64,000 bases of DNA from Ehretia macrophylla (Eukaryota; Streptophyta; Magnoliopsida; Boraginales; Ehretiaceae): contig CM075764.1 in NCBI GenBank assembly GCA_037974665.1, positions 118,978,325 to 119,042,324 on the forward strand, written 5' to 3'. Below the pieces are notes generated by a model, which saw only the letters and a list, made by a program, of their open reading frames with translations, was not told the DNA's origin and made no database searches. How positions within the stretch are numbered: position 1 is the stretch's first letter; the number at the start of each line of letters is the position of its first letter. Both the position numbers and the translations under genes were made by a program. Shown here one piece after another: positions 1 through 11,947 of the stretch.

Positions 1-96
1 TATTAAAATAGTGCAAATTGGTTGATTTAACTAATTAAACAGTTAATCAAATGCAGTCAGGTGCTATTAAATGCATGCCGGGTTCGGGTTATCACA
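1..96 (-). mobile_element. End of a Ty3 LTR inserted in CACTA-1 (cut by window edge)
   Basis: Read on the minus strand from 96, the sequence starts TGTGATAACCCGAACC and continues with a near match to the start of the solo LTR at 22644 (both share the GGCATG and ATTTAATAGCA stretch). The transposase reading of CACTA-1 stops abruptly at 97. I infer an LTR of the same Ty3 family inserted at this point and extending left out of the window. The likely target duplication would be GTATA (97-101) but its partner is outside. Confidence 0.7.
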
Positions 97-615
97 GTAT
101 ACACATCAATCACATTTGTGTACTCTCACATAATTCAGGACTGTCACAATATACATCCATGTCTTTTCTCGCTCTTACATTGTCTTTTGTCTTTCCTTTG
201 ACAGCCATAACAGTGTTGAAAACATTGTCGAACACATTTTTTTCTATATGCATGACATCCAAATTGTGGCGTACAAGATGCGTCTTCCAGTAAGGTAAGT
301 CCCAAAAAATACTTCTCTTTGTCCAGTTGTGCCATTCCCCAAACCCATTCAACTTAATTTTTTTCCTGTCATTCATCATTTCTTGGATCTTTGGCAAATT
401 CATCACACTTTCCCATATTTGATCACCATCTAATATGGCCGGAGGCCCAGAAGTCTCTCTTTTACCCCTTATAAAATTTTTTGTGTCACGTCGCATAGAA
501 CTATTACTTGGTAAGAATTTACGATGACAATCAAAGAATGAATTCTTTCTTCCTTCTTGCAACCAAAAAGCATCAGAGTTATTCATGCAATATGGACACG
601 ACAGTCTTCCATGTG
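97..615 (-). pseudogene. CACTA-1 transposase (TnpD/TNP2 type), middle fragment
   Basis: The minus-strand translation gives the TNP2 core after the LTR insertion: GRLSCPYC, then a basic stretch FFDCHRKFLP, then HNWTKRSIFWDLPYW and VRHNLDVMHIEKNVFDNVF, all matching the same blocks of the CACTA-2 transposase at 54.1-54.9 kb. It continues the fragment at 7244-8553: removing the insertion and one copy of ATGTG restores the family sequence GWSTHGR. Comparison with CACTA-2 near 97-115 suggests a small frameshift just before the window-edge LTR. The enzyme family cuts and joins transposon ends; this copy is dead. Confidence 0.87.
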
Positions 616-1495
616 TGTGACGCCTGAGAACATCACCGTACACCTTATTAACTGTTGCATCCACTATTTGCGCATTTCTTCTGTGCTTTACTTGTTGTCT
701 TCTTTGGTTACTATTTATTCCATTTTTTAACTACTTAATTACCTTGAATTAGCATTTTTCATAAATCATATTAATTGTTTTAGGAATGAGAAAAATGTGT
801 GTTTGAGCTAAATGCATTAGGAGCCTTCATTTAGGAAATGATTTGTTGAAACTAAAGAATAGTGTTACGTAACAAAACTATTTGTTTCAATTAGCTATCA
901 TTAAATAACACATTAGGACTTGGTTCTAGCTAACTAAACTCATCTTGGTAGTCAACTTATGCACCCAAACATAACCCCAACTTAATATATACTCACATAA
1001 CACTTTATAACTCAAAAAAATACAAAAAAGAGTGCAAAAGCTGAAAAAACACTGTAGCAGGGCCGAAAATTAGCATATGAGGAGGATGAGAGATTTTTGC
1101 TCAATAAATCCTCATTACAAGCCGAGCCAAGCTAGGTGCAAGTAGCTTAGGGTGTTTACTAGCCTCCTAGGAGCTCATACGCGCAATAGGTGAGAGATTT
1201 CATACCTATTTTTGTATTTGAAAAATGTTGCTCTTTTCTTGAATTCATGGATTTGCTATCAAATGCTTATGTAATGCTTAAAGATGCTTATTTATGTTGT
1301 ATATAAGTAGTAGAGACCTTATTTATGCTATTGTTTCATAGTTTAAACGGTTGAATTCGTTCGTTGATCGTATGACATGAATAATGACGTTTTTCTAGGG
1401 TTTTATGGAATTGTGCGATATGGCTTGATTCATTGCTTCTAGTAGGTGCCTTAGATGTTAATAAAGAGAGTTTAATAGCCACATGACGTTGAATT

Positions 1496-4400
1496 TGTGA
1501 CGCCTGAGAATTTTATCACACATATTTTAAATGACTGTTGCGTAAACTACTTGTGCATTTTATGTGCATTTCTTGTCTTCTTTAATTGTTTATTTCTGAG
1601 GCACTATTCATAAAAAATTTTACTATCTCAGATATGCGATTTAATATTTTTTCTAAGTCATATGATACATAATAGGAATCGAGAAAATTTTATTTTGGAC
1701 TTTTGAGCTCGGGAGCATACAATTAGAAAATATTTTCCACATAATTTGAATAGTGTTACGTACGTAACAACTTTAGTTTTGAATTGATTAGCATTTGAGT
1801 AGAGTTTAGCTTAGTTTGACTAGGATTTAATATCATTTGACTTCTTTTAGCATAACATACTCATACATATATACTCAATTATCAACATTTTAAACTAACT
1901 ACTCAACAAACAAAGCAAAAAATTACCTTTGTGCCCCCTCCCATGGCCGACCACCTCAAGGAGAAAAAAGAGGAAAAAATTCTTCATCAAACTTTGGAAT
2001 TGAGCTCTTGGCTTACTTGGGAAGGCTTCTAGTGCACTTGGAAGCTTCAACCTCTTGTCTTCATCATCTAAATTGTGAGGGAGTTACATTATTAATGCAT
2101 TTGAAGTTTATGCTCACATGTTGAAAATCTTGATTTGTTAATTATAGCTACTCTACTTGTTATAAATGCTTGCTATGAGTTTATTGGAGCCTATAGAGTT
2201 AACTTGTATAGCTTGTTAGAAGATTCTATGGTTGAATGCATATTTTGATTGAAAGAGATGATGAATAGTGCTTGGAATTAGGGTTTTGAGAAAATTTGAT
2301 AATTGGATTGATTTAAGGCTTCAATTAGGTGCTTTAGATGTTAGTGAAACTAGACAAAGGCTCACGTGAGGTTGAATTGCCCGAAAATGAGTTAAAGTAC
2401 AAAATTTGTTAACTTTAAAAAGAAGATTTTTCACGTAATGCAATCCGGGCACGCTTGAGCTTTAGATTAGGTATCCTTGGGGCATGGAAGCACTTATGGT
2501 GCTTCCGTTGCGTGGAATTGGGGTTCGGATATGGTAGTCATAGTTAAAACCCACTCGGGGCCTTTCTGAGCTTTTGCCTCCAAAGCAGGTTTTCATGGCT
2601 TTAATAGGTGTCATTTGATATCTTTAGGGATGTAATATGGTTGGTTTATAGAATTGAAGTTTTTAATTTCGTATGGTAGTAGAATTGCCTAGTTGAAAAA
2701 GGGGACTTTGGAATAAAGGTTTGAATTTTTCATGTTTGAATAGCTAGATAACCTTAGACGTGTTAGGAAGCCTCTAAAATGTATTTATGACGTGGTTTGG
2801 TTAATCGAATTAGGTAACTGTAGTTCAAATCACTTAAGGAGCTTTTTTTTGTATTTTTGTGTAATCATGCTTGGAAATGTGGTTTCATGGTATTTAGGTG
2901 TATCATAGTGTGTCTAAATGGGATTGATAAAGTTAGATTTGAAGTTCCATATCGTATGTGAATTTTAGGACCTAATTCGTAAGCAATTGAAAAAATGGTT
3001 TTGTTAGAATTTATATGAATTGGTTGAACTTGTTGCTTAGTTAGTTATTTGGACTACTTAATTGCTATATTTGATTTTTAATTGAGTTGTATATGTTGTA
3101 TTGAGTAAATAAGCATGATAATGACTCTTAAAACATGTTATAGTTGAATTATGTTTAAGTGTTAAAGTAGTTGTCTTGATTGGAAGTTTAACTTGATATT
3201 CCTTGTGGTATAAACGAAGTTAAGTTAGTTAGGGAGTTTAACTTGTTAGATGGTAACGTAGCTAATGCCCTTGCAAGACTAAGGAAATGCTTTAGAGTCA
3301 TTTGTGTGATTTCTTGGGCAATGTGCCAATATGATATAAAGGTGATTATATATAACTTCTATTGTTGTGGATTGAGTTAAGCAAAAGTTAAGTTAAGTTA
3401 GAAATTAATATAGATAATTGCTAAAGTGCTAAACTTATATGAACATGCTAGGGTACAAGTCCAAGCTAGTTCGAGGAGGTTAGGGTAATCGGAGCTATTT
3501 TCTTGCATATTTAGTCAGATCGAAGGTGAGGGAGTCTTTAACCCTTTTGTGCATCTTAGTTTATTTCATTGTTTTTAGATTATATGAGTTAACTAATTGA
3601 TAAAGTTTACATGTATAATTTATTTGTTACCTCGTGGTTACTCGTGGTTGTTTGATATTATCTCGTGAATTCTTGAATTCGTGTCAGGTTGCGCAACCTT
3701 TTCGGACATGGTAGCGTCGAGAACACGGGCGACATCGGGCTTGTCGTGCTCCCTCGACTACCATGGTGCATATTCCCTTTCTTACTGAGTATACTCCACT
3801 ACCCCAGAGGCGTGGTTCACCTGCTAGGCATATGGTGCTACCTCAGGAGAAAGAGTCGTAGGATCGGGATACATTCAGAGTATCCCAACTTGTTGGAGTA
3901 AGGGTTTGTCGGCACTTGCGTGAAGTTCGTGGCTCGTGGTTCGAGTTTGAAGACTTGAAGTGGAACCGTATCCTTTTTAATATGGTTAACTACTTGCTAT
4001 TTAATCTTGTTGTTTATGTTATATATATGATTTCTTGTATCTGCATATCATAATACACGCCCGGTATATTGCATCACCTCCCTGACTGAGTAACTTGGTT
4101 ACTCATTCCTCTTTTCAACATATTTTAGGAAAAACTGAAGATTGAATTGCCTCTTGTGTGACCTGCTTGCTCTATCAGTGTGTAAAACATGGAAGAATGT
4201 GATCATGATATGCTTGTATTGTATTTGAGACTTTGTGCCCATGTATGTATTTATGTTATAACAAGGAATGTAATATTAAAGTTTTAGTTTTGTTTGATGA
4301 TTAGGTACTAGTGGGCTTGTAATATCTTCTATTTGCTTTACTTTATTATTTAGTAGTGCATGCTTGTGTGGACGATGAAAACTAGTTAGTTGGTTGGACA

Positions 4401-5021
4401 CAAATTATAAGAAAGCTTGATTGATAATATAGAATGATATGATAAATGGATTAAAAAGATAGAACTTCAATGAATTTAATTTTGCATGCTTGTGTGATAT
4501 ATTGTTGGGTTCCAAGGCTCGAATGGCCTTGAGGAGTTGGTTGGCTTTATGAATCTTGAAAGCTAAGTTGTATGAATGGTTGATTGTGATTCTGGACTTG
4601 TATGTGATTGTTGCAGGTTTTTAGATAGACCTATATATAGGGGAAACTCCGTCCGTTTTTTCCTAAATTTCGTACCCGGGGTTTGGAATTGGGTTGAGAA
4701 TAGTGTGATAAATAGGAGTCCTGGTCTCGTGAGGGATTGAGGCGTTACAGAAGTTCGATGTGGTAACCCCATCCCACATCGAAAGATTACGAGTCTGGGC
4801 CATTGAATATATAGAGTTGTCTCGTATATTCGTGCATGCGCCTTTTCTAGTGTGGGGTTCTACTTGGGAAGGGACAAAACCGTGAGAGGTATGGGCCTCA
4901 AAGCGGACAATACTTGCATAGTGCGTTGCTGGGCCTGCTCGCCATGGCCTCGGTGCTCGTCTAGACCCATGTCCCAGGGTATATCCTTTGTAGGCATGGG
5001 AGTTGGGTTCGGGGCGTTACA
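1496..5021 (+). mobile_element. Second solo LTR nested in the first
   Basis: It starts TGTGACGCCTGAGAAT and ends GGGGCGTTACA, with target duplication GAATT at 1491-1495 and 5022-5026. The host LTR sequence is continuous across it: text left of 1495 and right of 5022 aligns with positions about 2330-2400 inside this same insert, since both are LTRs of one family. An LTR-type end (GAGGCGTTACA) also occurs at 4749, so the insert is a 3254-bp LTR plus a 272-bp tail. No coding domain was found. Confidence 0.83.
4750..5021 (+). repeat. 272-bp tail at the end of the nested LTR
   Basis: After an apparent LTR end at 4749 the sequence runs on with a GATGTGGTAACCCC / CCCACATCGAAAG inverted motif, the phrase AAAGCGGACAATACTTGC, and a second LTR-like end GGGGCGTTACA at 5021. 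The outer LTR lacks this tail (it ends at 7243 in register with 4749). It could be an extended LTR variant, or a piece of a different LTR acquired by recombination. Confidence 0.5.
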
Positions 5022-7243
5022 GAATTGCTCAAAAATTGGCTAACACATGAAATAAGCGACTTTTAAAAAAGGGTTAATGCAAATCCGGGTTAATTTGGCC
5101 ATTACATCTAGTGTTCTTAGGCTATATAGGTGCTATATATGGTTTGCTAAACCTTAGTTGAGTCCTGGTTAGGGTACTTGTAGTACAAACTCACAAGGGA
5201 AAAATTGGTACTCTTGTGCTGAACACGGGTAATTGGGTAGTTTCTAGAGTCCTAGGGGTACCATAAGGGATAATTAAAAGTATGGAATAGCCCGCTCGCT
5301 TAACTAGAACATTAACTTGTGTTTGGAAGACAAATGACTTGTGTCACAAAGGAGTTTTGGATCAAACGTAAATCCGGGTGAATTTGGTTAATATATTTGG
5401 TGTTCTTGGGGTAAGTAGGGACTAAATGTGATTTTCTAACTCTTAGTTGAACTTTGGTTAAGATACTTGTTCGGGTTAATGAATGATTTCAAGGGTTCTA
5501 AGTGTGCCATAATGTGTAACTAGAAGATTAGAATAGTTAGTTGGTGAATCTTGAATCTTGAGCCTTAGCCTTTGGTTTGGAGTTAAATGACTTAGGAAAA
5601 CAAAAGGGAAATTCGGGGTTTTCATGCTTAGCCTTTGAATTAGCTTTGGTGCTTGTATATCTTGCCTTTACATGTTATTATATGGCATTTGTGAGCATTT
5701 CGTGAAGTTTCGTGATCATCGGTCATTGACCCCTTTGTGTTGGTATAGTTATTTTCATATTTAATGATTATATCTTGTTATAATATTTATATTACTTGTA
5801 CTTTGTTAAGATCAAACTCTAATAAACATTGTATGCTAAGTGAGTAGGACTATAAGGATAACTCATCGAGTTATATGATTATTGATTATTGTAATTGAAA
5901 GTAATTGAAATTTATAACTTATGATCTTAACTTAATGGTATTTGATGCTTCTAATATATCTTATGTTGTCTAATGATATGGTAAGGTGAACATTGTAGTT
6001 TAATTGTGTGTGAGTTACGAACTTGTGTGGATAAGTGATTATAAATCTAGCTTCTAATGTTGTAGGGTTGAGTTAAGTAAGAGTTGAGTTGGAATTGATA
6101 TAGTTAATTGCTAAACTTATATGAACGCCCTAGGGTTGCATATTCGAGCTAATTTGAGGAAGTTTGAAGTAAATCAGAGCTATCTTCTTGCATATTTAGT
6201 CAGACCCAAGGTGAGGGAGTTGCATCTTATTTGCATTTCTCTGTTGTATATAAATTATGTTGGATAATGCCATGCTATAAATGTTAGTTATTTAGTTTAT
6301 ATTGTTATCTTGCTTATATTGCTTGTAAATTATCATGTATATGTTACTTGGCTCCGTGATCTTGACTCGGGGTTGCGCAACCTTTTCGGATATGGTAGCG
6401 TCGAGAAACACGGGCGGCGTCGGGCTTGCCGTGCTCCCTCGACCACCATGGTGCCTATTCCCTTTCTCCCTGAGTATACTCCACTACCCCAGAGGCTGGT
6501 TCACCTGCTGGACATATAGACCTATTTCAGGAGAAAGGGTCGTAGGATCGGGATACATCCGTAGTATCCCAACTTGGTGGAGTAAGGGTTTGCCTGCACT
6601 TGCGTGAAGTTCGTGGCTCGTGGTTCGAGATTGAAGACTTGAAGTAGAACCGTATCCTTTTTAATGTGGTTAATTATTTGTCTATTTGATCTTGTTGTTT
6701 TATGTTATATATATATGACTTCTTTTGATTGCATATCATATTGCATCACCTCCCTCACTGAGTATACATGTTGTATACTCACCCTCACTTCTAACACCTT
6801 TCAGGATCAGTGCTATAAGCTAGAAATGGGATTGCCTCCTATGTGGCTTGCCTACTCTATTAATGTGTAGAACAAGGAAGAATGTGTACATTATATGCCT
6901 GTATACTATTTGAGACCTTATGGTCATATATGTATTTTTGTTATCTTAAGAAATGTAATATTAAAGTTTTAGTCTTGGGTGATAGTTAGGTGCTAGTGGT
7001 TTGTAATAACTTCAATTGTTTACTCTTCGGTTTAGTTGACTTGCATGCTGATAGGGATGAAACAGATTGAAGTTGTAGATTATGGTCTTGTGGTTGTATG
7101 TTGTTGTTGCAGTTTCCAGATAATCATATATATAGGGAAACTCCGTCCGTTTTTTTCCTAAATTTCGTGCCCAGAATTTGAAATTGGGTGAAAATAACAT
7201 GATAAATAGGAGTCCCGGTCTCGTGACGGATCAGGGCGTTATA

Positions 7244-8553
7244 ATGTGTGCTCCAGCCAGACAACATACTATAAGCTGGGAAGTCATTTATGGTCCACAT
7301 CAAGGCTGCCCTTAATTGGAAATTTCTCTTTGTTGAAACATCATAGCACGGTGTACCCTCCAACCATAATTCTAATAATTCATCAATGAGAGGCTCTAAA
7401 TACACATCTATTTTCTTACCGGGATTTTTCGGACCTGGGATGAGCAATGTCAAGAATATGACAGGCTCCTTCATGCACATCCATGGTGGCAGATTGTAAG
7501 GTGTTAATATCACTGGCCAGCATGAATAAGGTTTAGCATTGGAACTGTAAGGTGTAAACCCATATGAACACATACCAAGTTGAACATTTCTAGCCTCGTG
7601 AGCAAAATCTGGATCTAACCTGTCAAAGTGTTTCCATGCTTCAGCATCTGAAGGGTGACCAATATGACCATCCTCTGTTTGGTGTTTCTTGTGCCACTGC
7701 ATGTGTTCAGTCGTAGCCCTCGACATGTACAATATTTTTAACCTCGGTGTTAAAGAGAAATATCTCAATTATTGGTAAGGTTTAAGCTTACGCCCTCTTT
7801 TAACCCTTGTTGTTGTCTTGAAACGTTAGTGGCCACAATGGGGACAAGTTTCAAGTGAACTTCTGTTCTTGTAAAATAAAAGACATCCATTTACACATAC
7901 ATCTATATTCTGATAACCTAACCCCAAGGGCTTCAGCATTTTCTTAAACCTGTATAAGTTCCCAGGTAGGTTATTTTCTAAATGCATCAACTCTATAAAT
8001 TCTGAGACCACACGATCAAATAAGTCATTGCTCATATTATGTTCTGATTTCATATTTAGATAACGAGACACAACAGACAACTGGGTAAGATTTCTACAAC
8101 CCGCAACAATGGTTTTTCAGAGGCATTCAACAAATTAAAATTTTTTTGTGCTTCCATGTTTGGTACTTCTTCACTCACGTTCTGATCCCTTACCATATCT
8201 ACTCTAACAGCCTCAAAGACCATTGTCCGATAGTTATTCCCATTATCTAAGTCGTGTAGCATATTATTACCAACGTGTTGTTCAGTGACCCTTATGTTGT
8301 TCGACACATTTTCCCCAAGCCATACATAGTAATTAGGCATAAAACCCTTACTATAAAGATGTTTTATCACAATGTCAGTGGTAAGATATCGTAAGTTTTC
8401 GCATTTGATACATGAACATCTTATTTTTACTTCGTCCATGTAATATGGTTGACTACTTGCGAATGTTATAAATTCATGCACACCTTTAACAAAGCCCTCA
8501 TTGATGTATCCATCAATCCATCGATTATACATCCATTCACGTGATGATGCCAT
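7244..8553 (-). pseudogene. CACTA-1 transposase (TnpD/TNP2 type), N-terminal fragment
   Basis: The minus-strand ATG at 8553 starts MASSREWMYNRWIDGYINEGF, a transposase-associated N-terminal domain with Cys pairs (IRCSCIKC), followed by the zinc-like CPHCGH near 7830 and the TNP2 blocks WHKKHQTEDGHIGHPSD, YNLPPWMCMKE, IPGPKNPGK and ALMWTINDFPAYSMLSGWSTH. The start is supported by the parallel MESSRAWMDHK start of CACTA-2. The copy changes frame near 8060-8080 and has in-frame stops near 7770-7825, then runs into the LTR at 7243. It is part of one ancestral gene with 97-615. Confidence 0.9.
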
Positions 8554-9685
8554 TATGACTGACACATTGCAGCACAAATAGGAATTTAATATTAGAAACA
8601 ATATTGTAAGACTAAAATTTTGCCTAACTTAGTTAACTTTACTTACTTCTTAAATACTTAACTTATCCTACTCTCATGTTAATACACAGTCATGCTAATT
8701 TGCTTCTTAACTTTAGCTTATTAATTTAGTCAAGTTTACGTACTTCTCACTAAACTTCTTGCATCACAAAATTATTAGCTTACTTAATTTACTTTATTAA
8801 CTTAACTTGCTTCTTGTCAACATGCTAACTTAACTAACCTAATTTTGAAGACGTCTTCTTATTAACCGTAGTCTTCTTACTTCTTAATATTAAATAATAA
8901 TACATCATATATAACTTAGTTAACTATACTTAATCTTCTTCGTAACTTAAGCTTGTTAACTTATCTTACTTTACTTAGTTAACTATACTTAATTCTTTTT
9001 TTTTTTTTAATGCATCTACGAAGAGCAACACACCCCTTCATCCAACACACCTCTTCATCCATTTACACAAACATCCATCTTCACAATAACACAACAGCTC
9101 AATTTACACAATTTTTTAAACATGAATATAACAAAAAATACCACAATATCATACATTTTATGAAACGAAATTACAAGGCCAAAAAAATATATTGTTCAAC
9201 ATATTATTATATCAATAAAAACACTAACTTGAGCCTATGGAATGTTTAAGTGTTGCAAGCTATAATGGATGCCCCTAACCTAACAAAGAAAAACAAACAC
9301 ACCAAATTAACTATTAATTCTTTAAAAAAAGAATATTAAAATAAAAATATATATTAAATTTGTTTTTTTTTAAAATTCTGAAAATTGTCAAAAAATAATT
9401 ATATATTAATTTTCTTTATAAATTCATCAATTTAAAAATCCAAAAATAAAAAAAGGAACCCAAAGCTAGAACATAAATAAAAAAAATAAAACACAAAATA
9501 TTACAAAAAATAAATAAATAAATAAATGCATATATATATAAAATGTAAAAGTACATAATGTATATACATTAATAGATATATATACATACATATAGATATA
9601 TGATATATATAGATATATGTATACATCTAAAAAAAAAGAATCAAAACAAGAATATTACTACTTAAATTAGATGAGTAAATGCGTA
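8554..9685. other. CACTA-1 transposase upstream region, AT-rich with TA-rich microsatellite
   Basis: No gene is seen. The stretch holds repeated CTTAACTTA-type runs (8620-9000), A/T-rich DNA and an ATATA/GATATA microsatellite at about 9530-9620. A microsatellite in the same relative place occurs in CACTA-2 (57305-57482). Confidence 0.7.
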
Positions 9686-9802
9686 TGGGGGGGGGTATGG
9701 GTAAGGGGTAAGGGGTAGGGGTTGTGGGGTACATGAAGGGGGAGAGAGGGGGAGGGAGGGGGAGGGGTGTTGCTTTCATTGAAATGAGGAAGGGGGTAGG
9801 GG
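9686..9802 (+). repeat. G-tract block of CACTA-1
   Basis: A run of nine Gs is followed by many GGG-GGGGG tracts separated by 1-5 bases (TATGGG, TAAGGGG, TAGGGG), through GGGGGAGAGAGGGGG to AGGGGGTAGGGG. Four or more G-tracts with short loops make it G-quadruplex capable on the plus strand. CACTA-2 has an equivalent block at about 57505-57635 in the same position. Confidence 0.75.
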
Positions 9803-9867
9803 TTTTTTTTTGGGAAATTTTAAGATTCAAATCGAGGGCAACAGCTGCTGCCCTCGATTTGACTCTA

Positions 9868-10039
9868 ATTTCGGCGAGGGCCCAGCGAGATACTGGGCCC
9901 TCGCCGAAATAAGTTATTTAATTTTTTATTTTTTTTTGTTTGTTGTTAACTCTAGGTAGCGACCCAGCGTGATATTGGGCCGCTGCCCAGAAACCAATGG
10001 GGAGGCCCATTGGTGCAACCAATGGGCCTCGCCCATTGG
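9868..10039. repeat. Two GC-rich hairpins in CACTA-1
   Basis: The first is an 18-bp perfect inverted repeat: arm 9868-9885 (ATTTCGGCGAGGGCCCAG), 7-base loop, arm 9893-9910. The second has arms 9994-10013 and 10019-10039 around TGCAA, starting CCAATGGG, with one base of difference. Between them lies an imperfect GCCCAGC / GTGATATTGGGC motif. The CGGCGAGGGC core recurs in the subterminal region at about 12607. Confidence 0.85.
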
Positions 10040-11200
10040 ATTTAATTTGGGAGACGTACCACTTTTTTTTTTTTGGTTTTTTTTAGGCTTATTGTTTTAT
10101 TCTCTTAATTAATTTGTTTTAATTTTTTTCATCAAAATTATTGTATTAATTAAAAATAAATTTGTTTCGTTTGTATAATACTTCAATTTTTTTTTATTAT
10201 CTTACCTTTTTTTTTCTATATTAATTTTTTTTTTACATTTTTGCAACATAATTTGTATGTTTAACATGCTATTAGTTAATTTTTTTCACTTATTTATTTG
10301 TTTTCAATGCAACTTTTTTAATTCTTTAATTAATGAATATATTGATAAATTCATCACAAATTGTATATTAATTAGATATTATAACATAAACACAAAATTA
10401 ATTAGATATTTTTTTAACCTTTTTTTGTTTATTAGCTCTAAAATTTTTACTTGTTTATTTAATTTTCATTTTCATATTTTCTTGAAAATAATTATATTTA
10501 TAACGCAAATAAATAATTTGGTTTTTTAAACTTTTTTTTGGTTATTATCTTAATTTTTTTAATTAATATGTATTTTCATATTTTCTTCAAAAAAATTATA
10601 TTAATTAGCTATTAGTTTGTTTTTTTTCACTTTTTCCTTTTTGTTTAATTTGTAATTTTTTTCACATTTTTTTTTATTTCTTATAATTTATTTATTTTTA
10701 ATGAAAATTAACTTCAGTTTCATTTTGGAGACGACCTATTTCGATTGTTGGAAATTTTTTTTATTTTTAAATTTGTTGTGTTATAACACATTGTAATTTT
10801 ACATATTAAAACATGACTTAATAATGTATGATTATTTTGTTTTTTTTGACCTTTTATGAAATTACAAAATATTGAACTACTAGTTACCTTTTTTTTATAA
10901 AAACTTAAAAGATTATAAAAAATAATATTAATAAAACACACATTAATAAATAATTAATTTAGATTTTAATTTTAAATCGTATATTAATTATATTTTTATT
11001 ACTTCTCAATTTACATAGAATATTAATAACCCAATTATATTATTGAATTAGTTATCAAGTAGGATGATATATACAATGTGAAAGTTATAACAGTTTAAAA
11101 TATTTTAATATTCCATATATTTTAAGTAATTAATTATATAAACACAATAGTTTAAATAGATATTAAAATATTAAAAGTATTGAATTAAACAATTGTTTTT
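10040..11200. other. AT-rich spacer of CACTA-1
   Basis: Very T/A-rich DNA (long poly-T runs, ATTAATTA repeats). Short open frames here are low-complexity and unlike any protein. No gene is seen. Confidence 0.65.
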
Positions 11201-11255
11201 TAACTAATGTAGTTGTTACAAAATAGTTTTATCAATCGAGTGAAGATACCACACA

Positions 11256-11657
11256 TGTCACCAATTATTTGACCAATCCAAGAAGAATGGGACGCAGTCA
11301 CGTGGCCACTAACCACAGGGCAGAATATAATGAAATGTGATGGCCCCATTTTGGAATAGATATAGCGAAACACCTGTTTTGCATGCATTGTGTTCACGCG
11401 CACACCACGTGGCAGAAAATAGGCTGACCATGATAGGGCCTCGGTTTCGAAACGAGATGGACACATCAACTTTTAAATCTCAAAACTAGTGTGCACGCAT
11501 GTCCCCAATTATTTCACCTATCGAAGACCAATGGTGGACAGTCACCTGTCCGCGAACCATTAGTTCATATCTTGACCCTTGTAAAAAATGAAGAGTTGTA
11601 TTCATATGCTCACCAAGCTATCTATCTTCGCATTCAATGACCTTCATCTTATAAATA
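11256..11657 (+). promoter_or_regulatory. Putative promoter of the CACTA-1 72-codon gene: direct repeat and TATA box
   Basis: Two related blocks 244 bp apart begin TGTCACCAATTATTTGACCA (11256) and TGTCCCCAATTATTTCACCT (11500), each followed by a CAGTCAC motif and a GAACCA or TAACCA motif. A TATAAATA box lies at 11650-11657, 72 bp before the ATG at 11729 counted from the end of the box. The CACTA-2 homologue has a similarly placed TATTTAAA box downstream of tandem repeats. Confidence 0.5.
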
Positions 11658-11728
11658 GCACTTGGCAATGCATTTTCTCATAGCATCTCAAATTTGTAAT
11701 TGTAGTCTTCATCTAAAAAGTTTGAAGG

Positions 11729-11947
11729 ATGAGCAAGGATCAACAACACCAAAAAGATTCTGTTCGAGTGACTATTAAAGAGGAGGTGGATACAATGAAG
11801 GAGTATCCAAATTACTTCAAGTTTGTTAAACCCGCCCTTGATCGAAATGCTCCGCCAAAATACGACGGAGACATTTCGAATGCCCAAGTACGCCAGCTTG
11901 TTCAAGACCAAATGATGCGGATCCAGTGCCCAAACTTTTTCCTCTAA
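11729..11947 (+). CDS. CACTA-associated 72-residue protein, copy 1
   Basis: Unrecognised small gene. It encodes 72 residues beginning MSKDQQHQKDS, with a mixed-charge N-half and a conserved segment DRNAPPKYDGDISNAQVRQ (residues 38-56). It reads outward, toward the transposon terminus and divergent from the transposase. An ORF of identical length at 59782-60000 in CACTA-2 aligns without gaps: 29/72 residues identical overall, 14/19 in residues 38-56, with 7 of those 14 identical residues written by different synonymous codons. That pattern argues for selection on the protein in the past. No signal peptide or membrane segment is visible. The start is supported by the shared MS(K/E)D start and a TATA box just upstream. 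Function is unknown; an accessory or regulatory role in transposition is my inference. Confidence 0.7.
   Translation: MSKDQQHQKDSVRVTIKEEVDTMKEYPNYFKFVKPALDRNAPPKYDGDISNAQVRQLVQDQMMRIQCPNFFL

Larger units (their letters stand above)
616..7243 (+). mobile_element. Solo LTR of a Ty3 (Tekay/Del-like) element inserted in CACTA-1 transposase
   Basis: It starts TGTGACGCCTGAGAAC and ends GGCGTTATA, and is flanked by the 5-bp duplication ATGTG (611-615 and 7244-7248). Without the nested insertion (1496-5021 plus one GAATT) it is about 3.1 kb and holds no gag, pol or primer site, so it is a solo LTR. Its 3' part shares blocks with the solo LTR at 22644-25216 (paired TCACTGAGTATAC signals, ACTCCGTCCGT near the end). 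It interrupts the transposase between the GWSTH and GR codons. It is older than its nested guest. Confidence 0.87.

Noticed and set aside
51-293. 80-codon plus-strand open frame at the window start
   Set aside because: Antisense to the CACTA-1 transposase and crossing into an LTR end.
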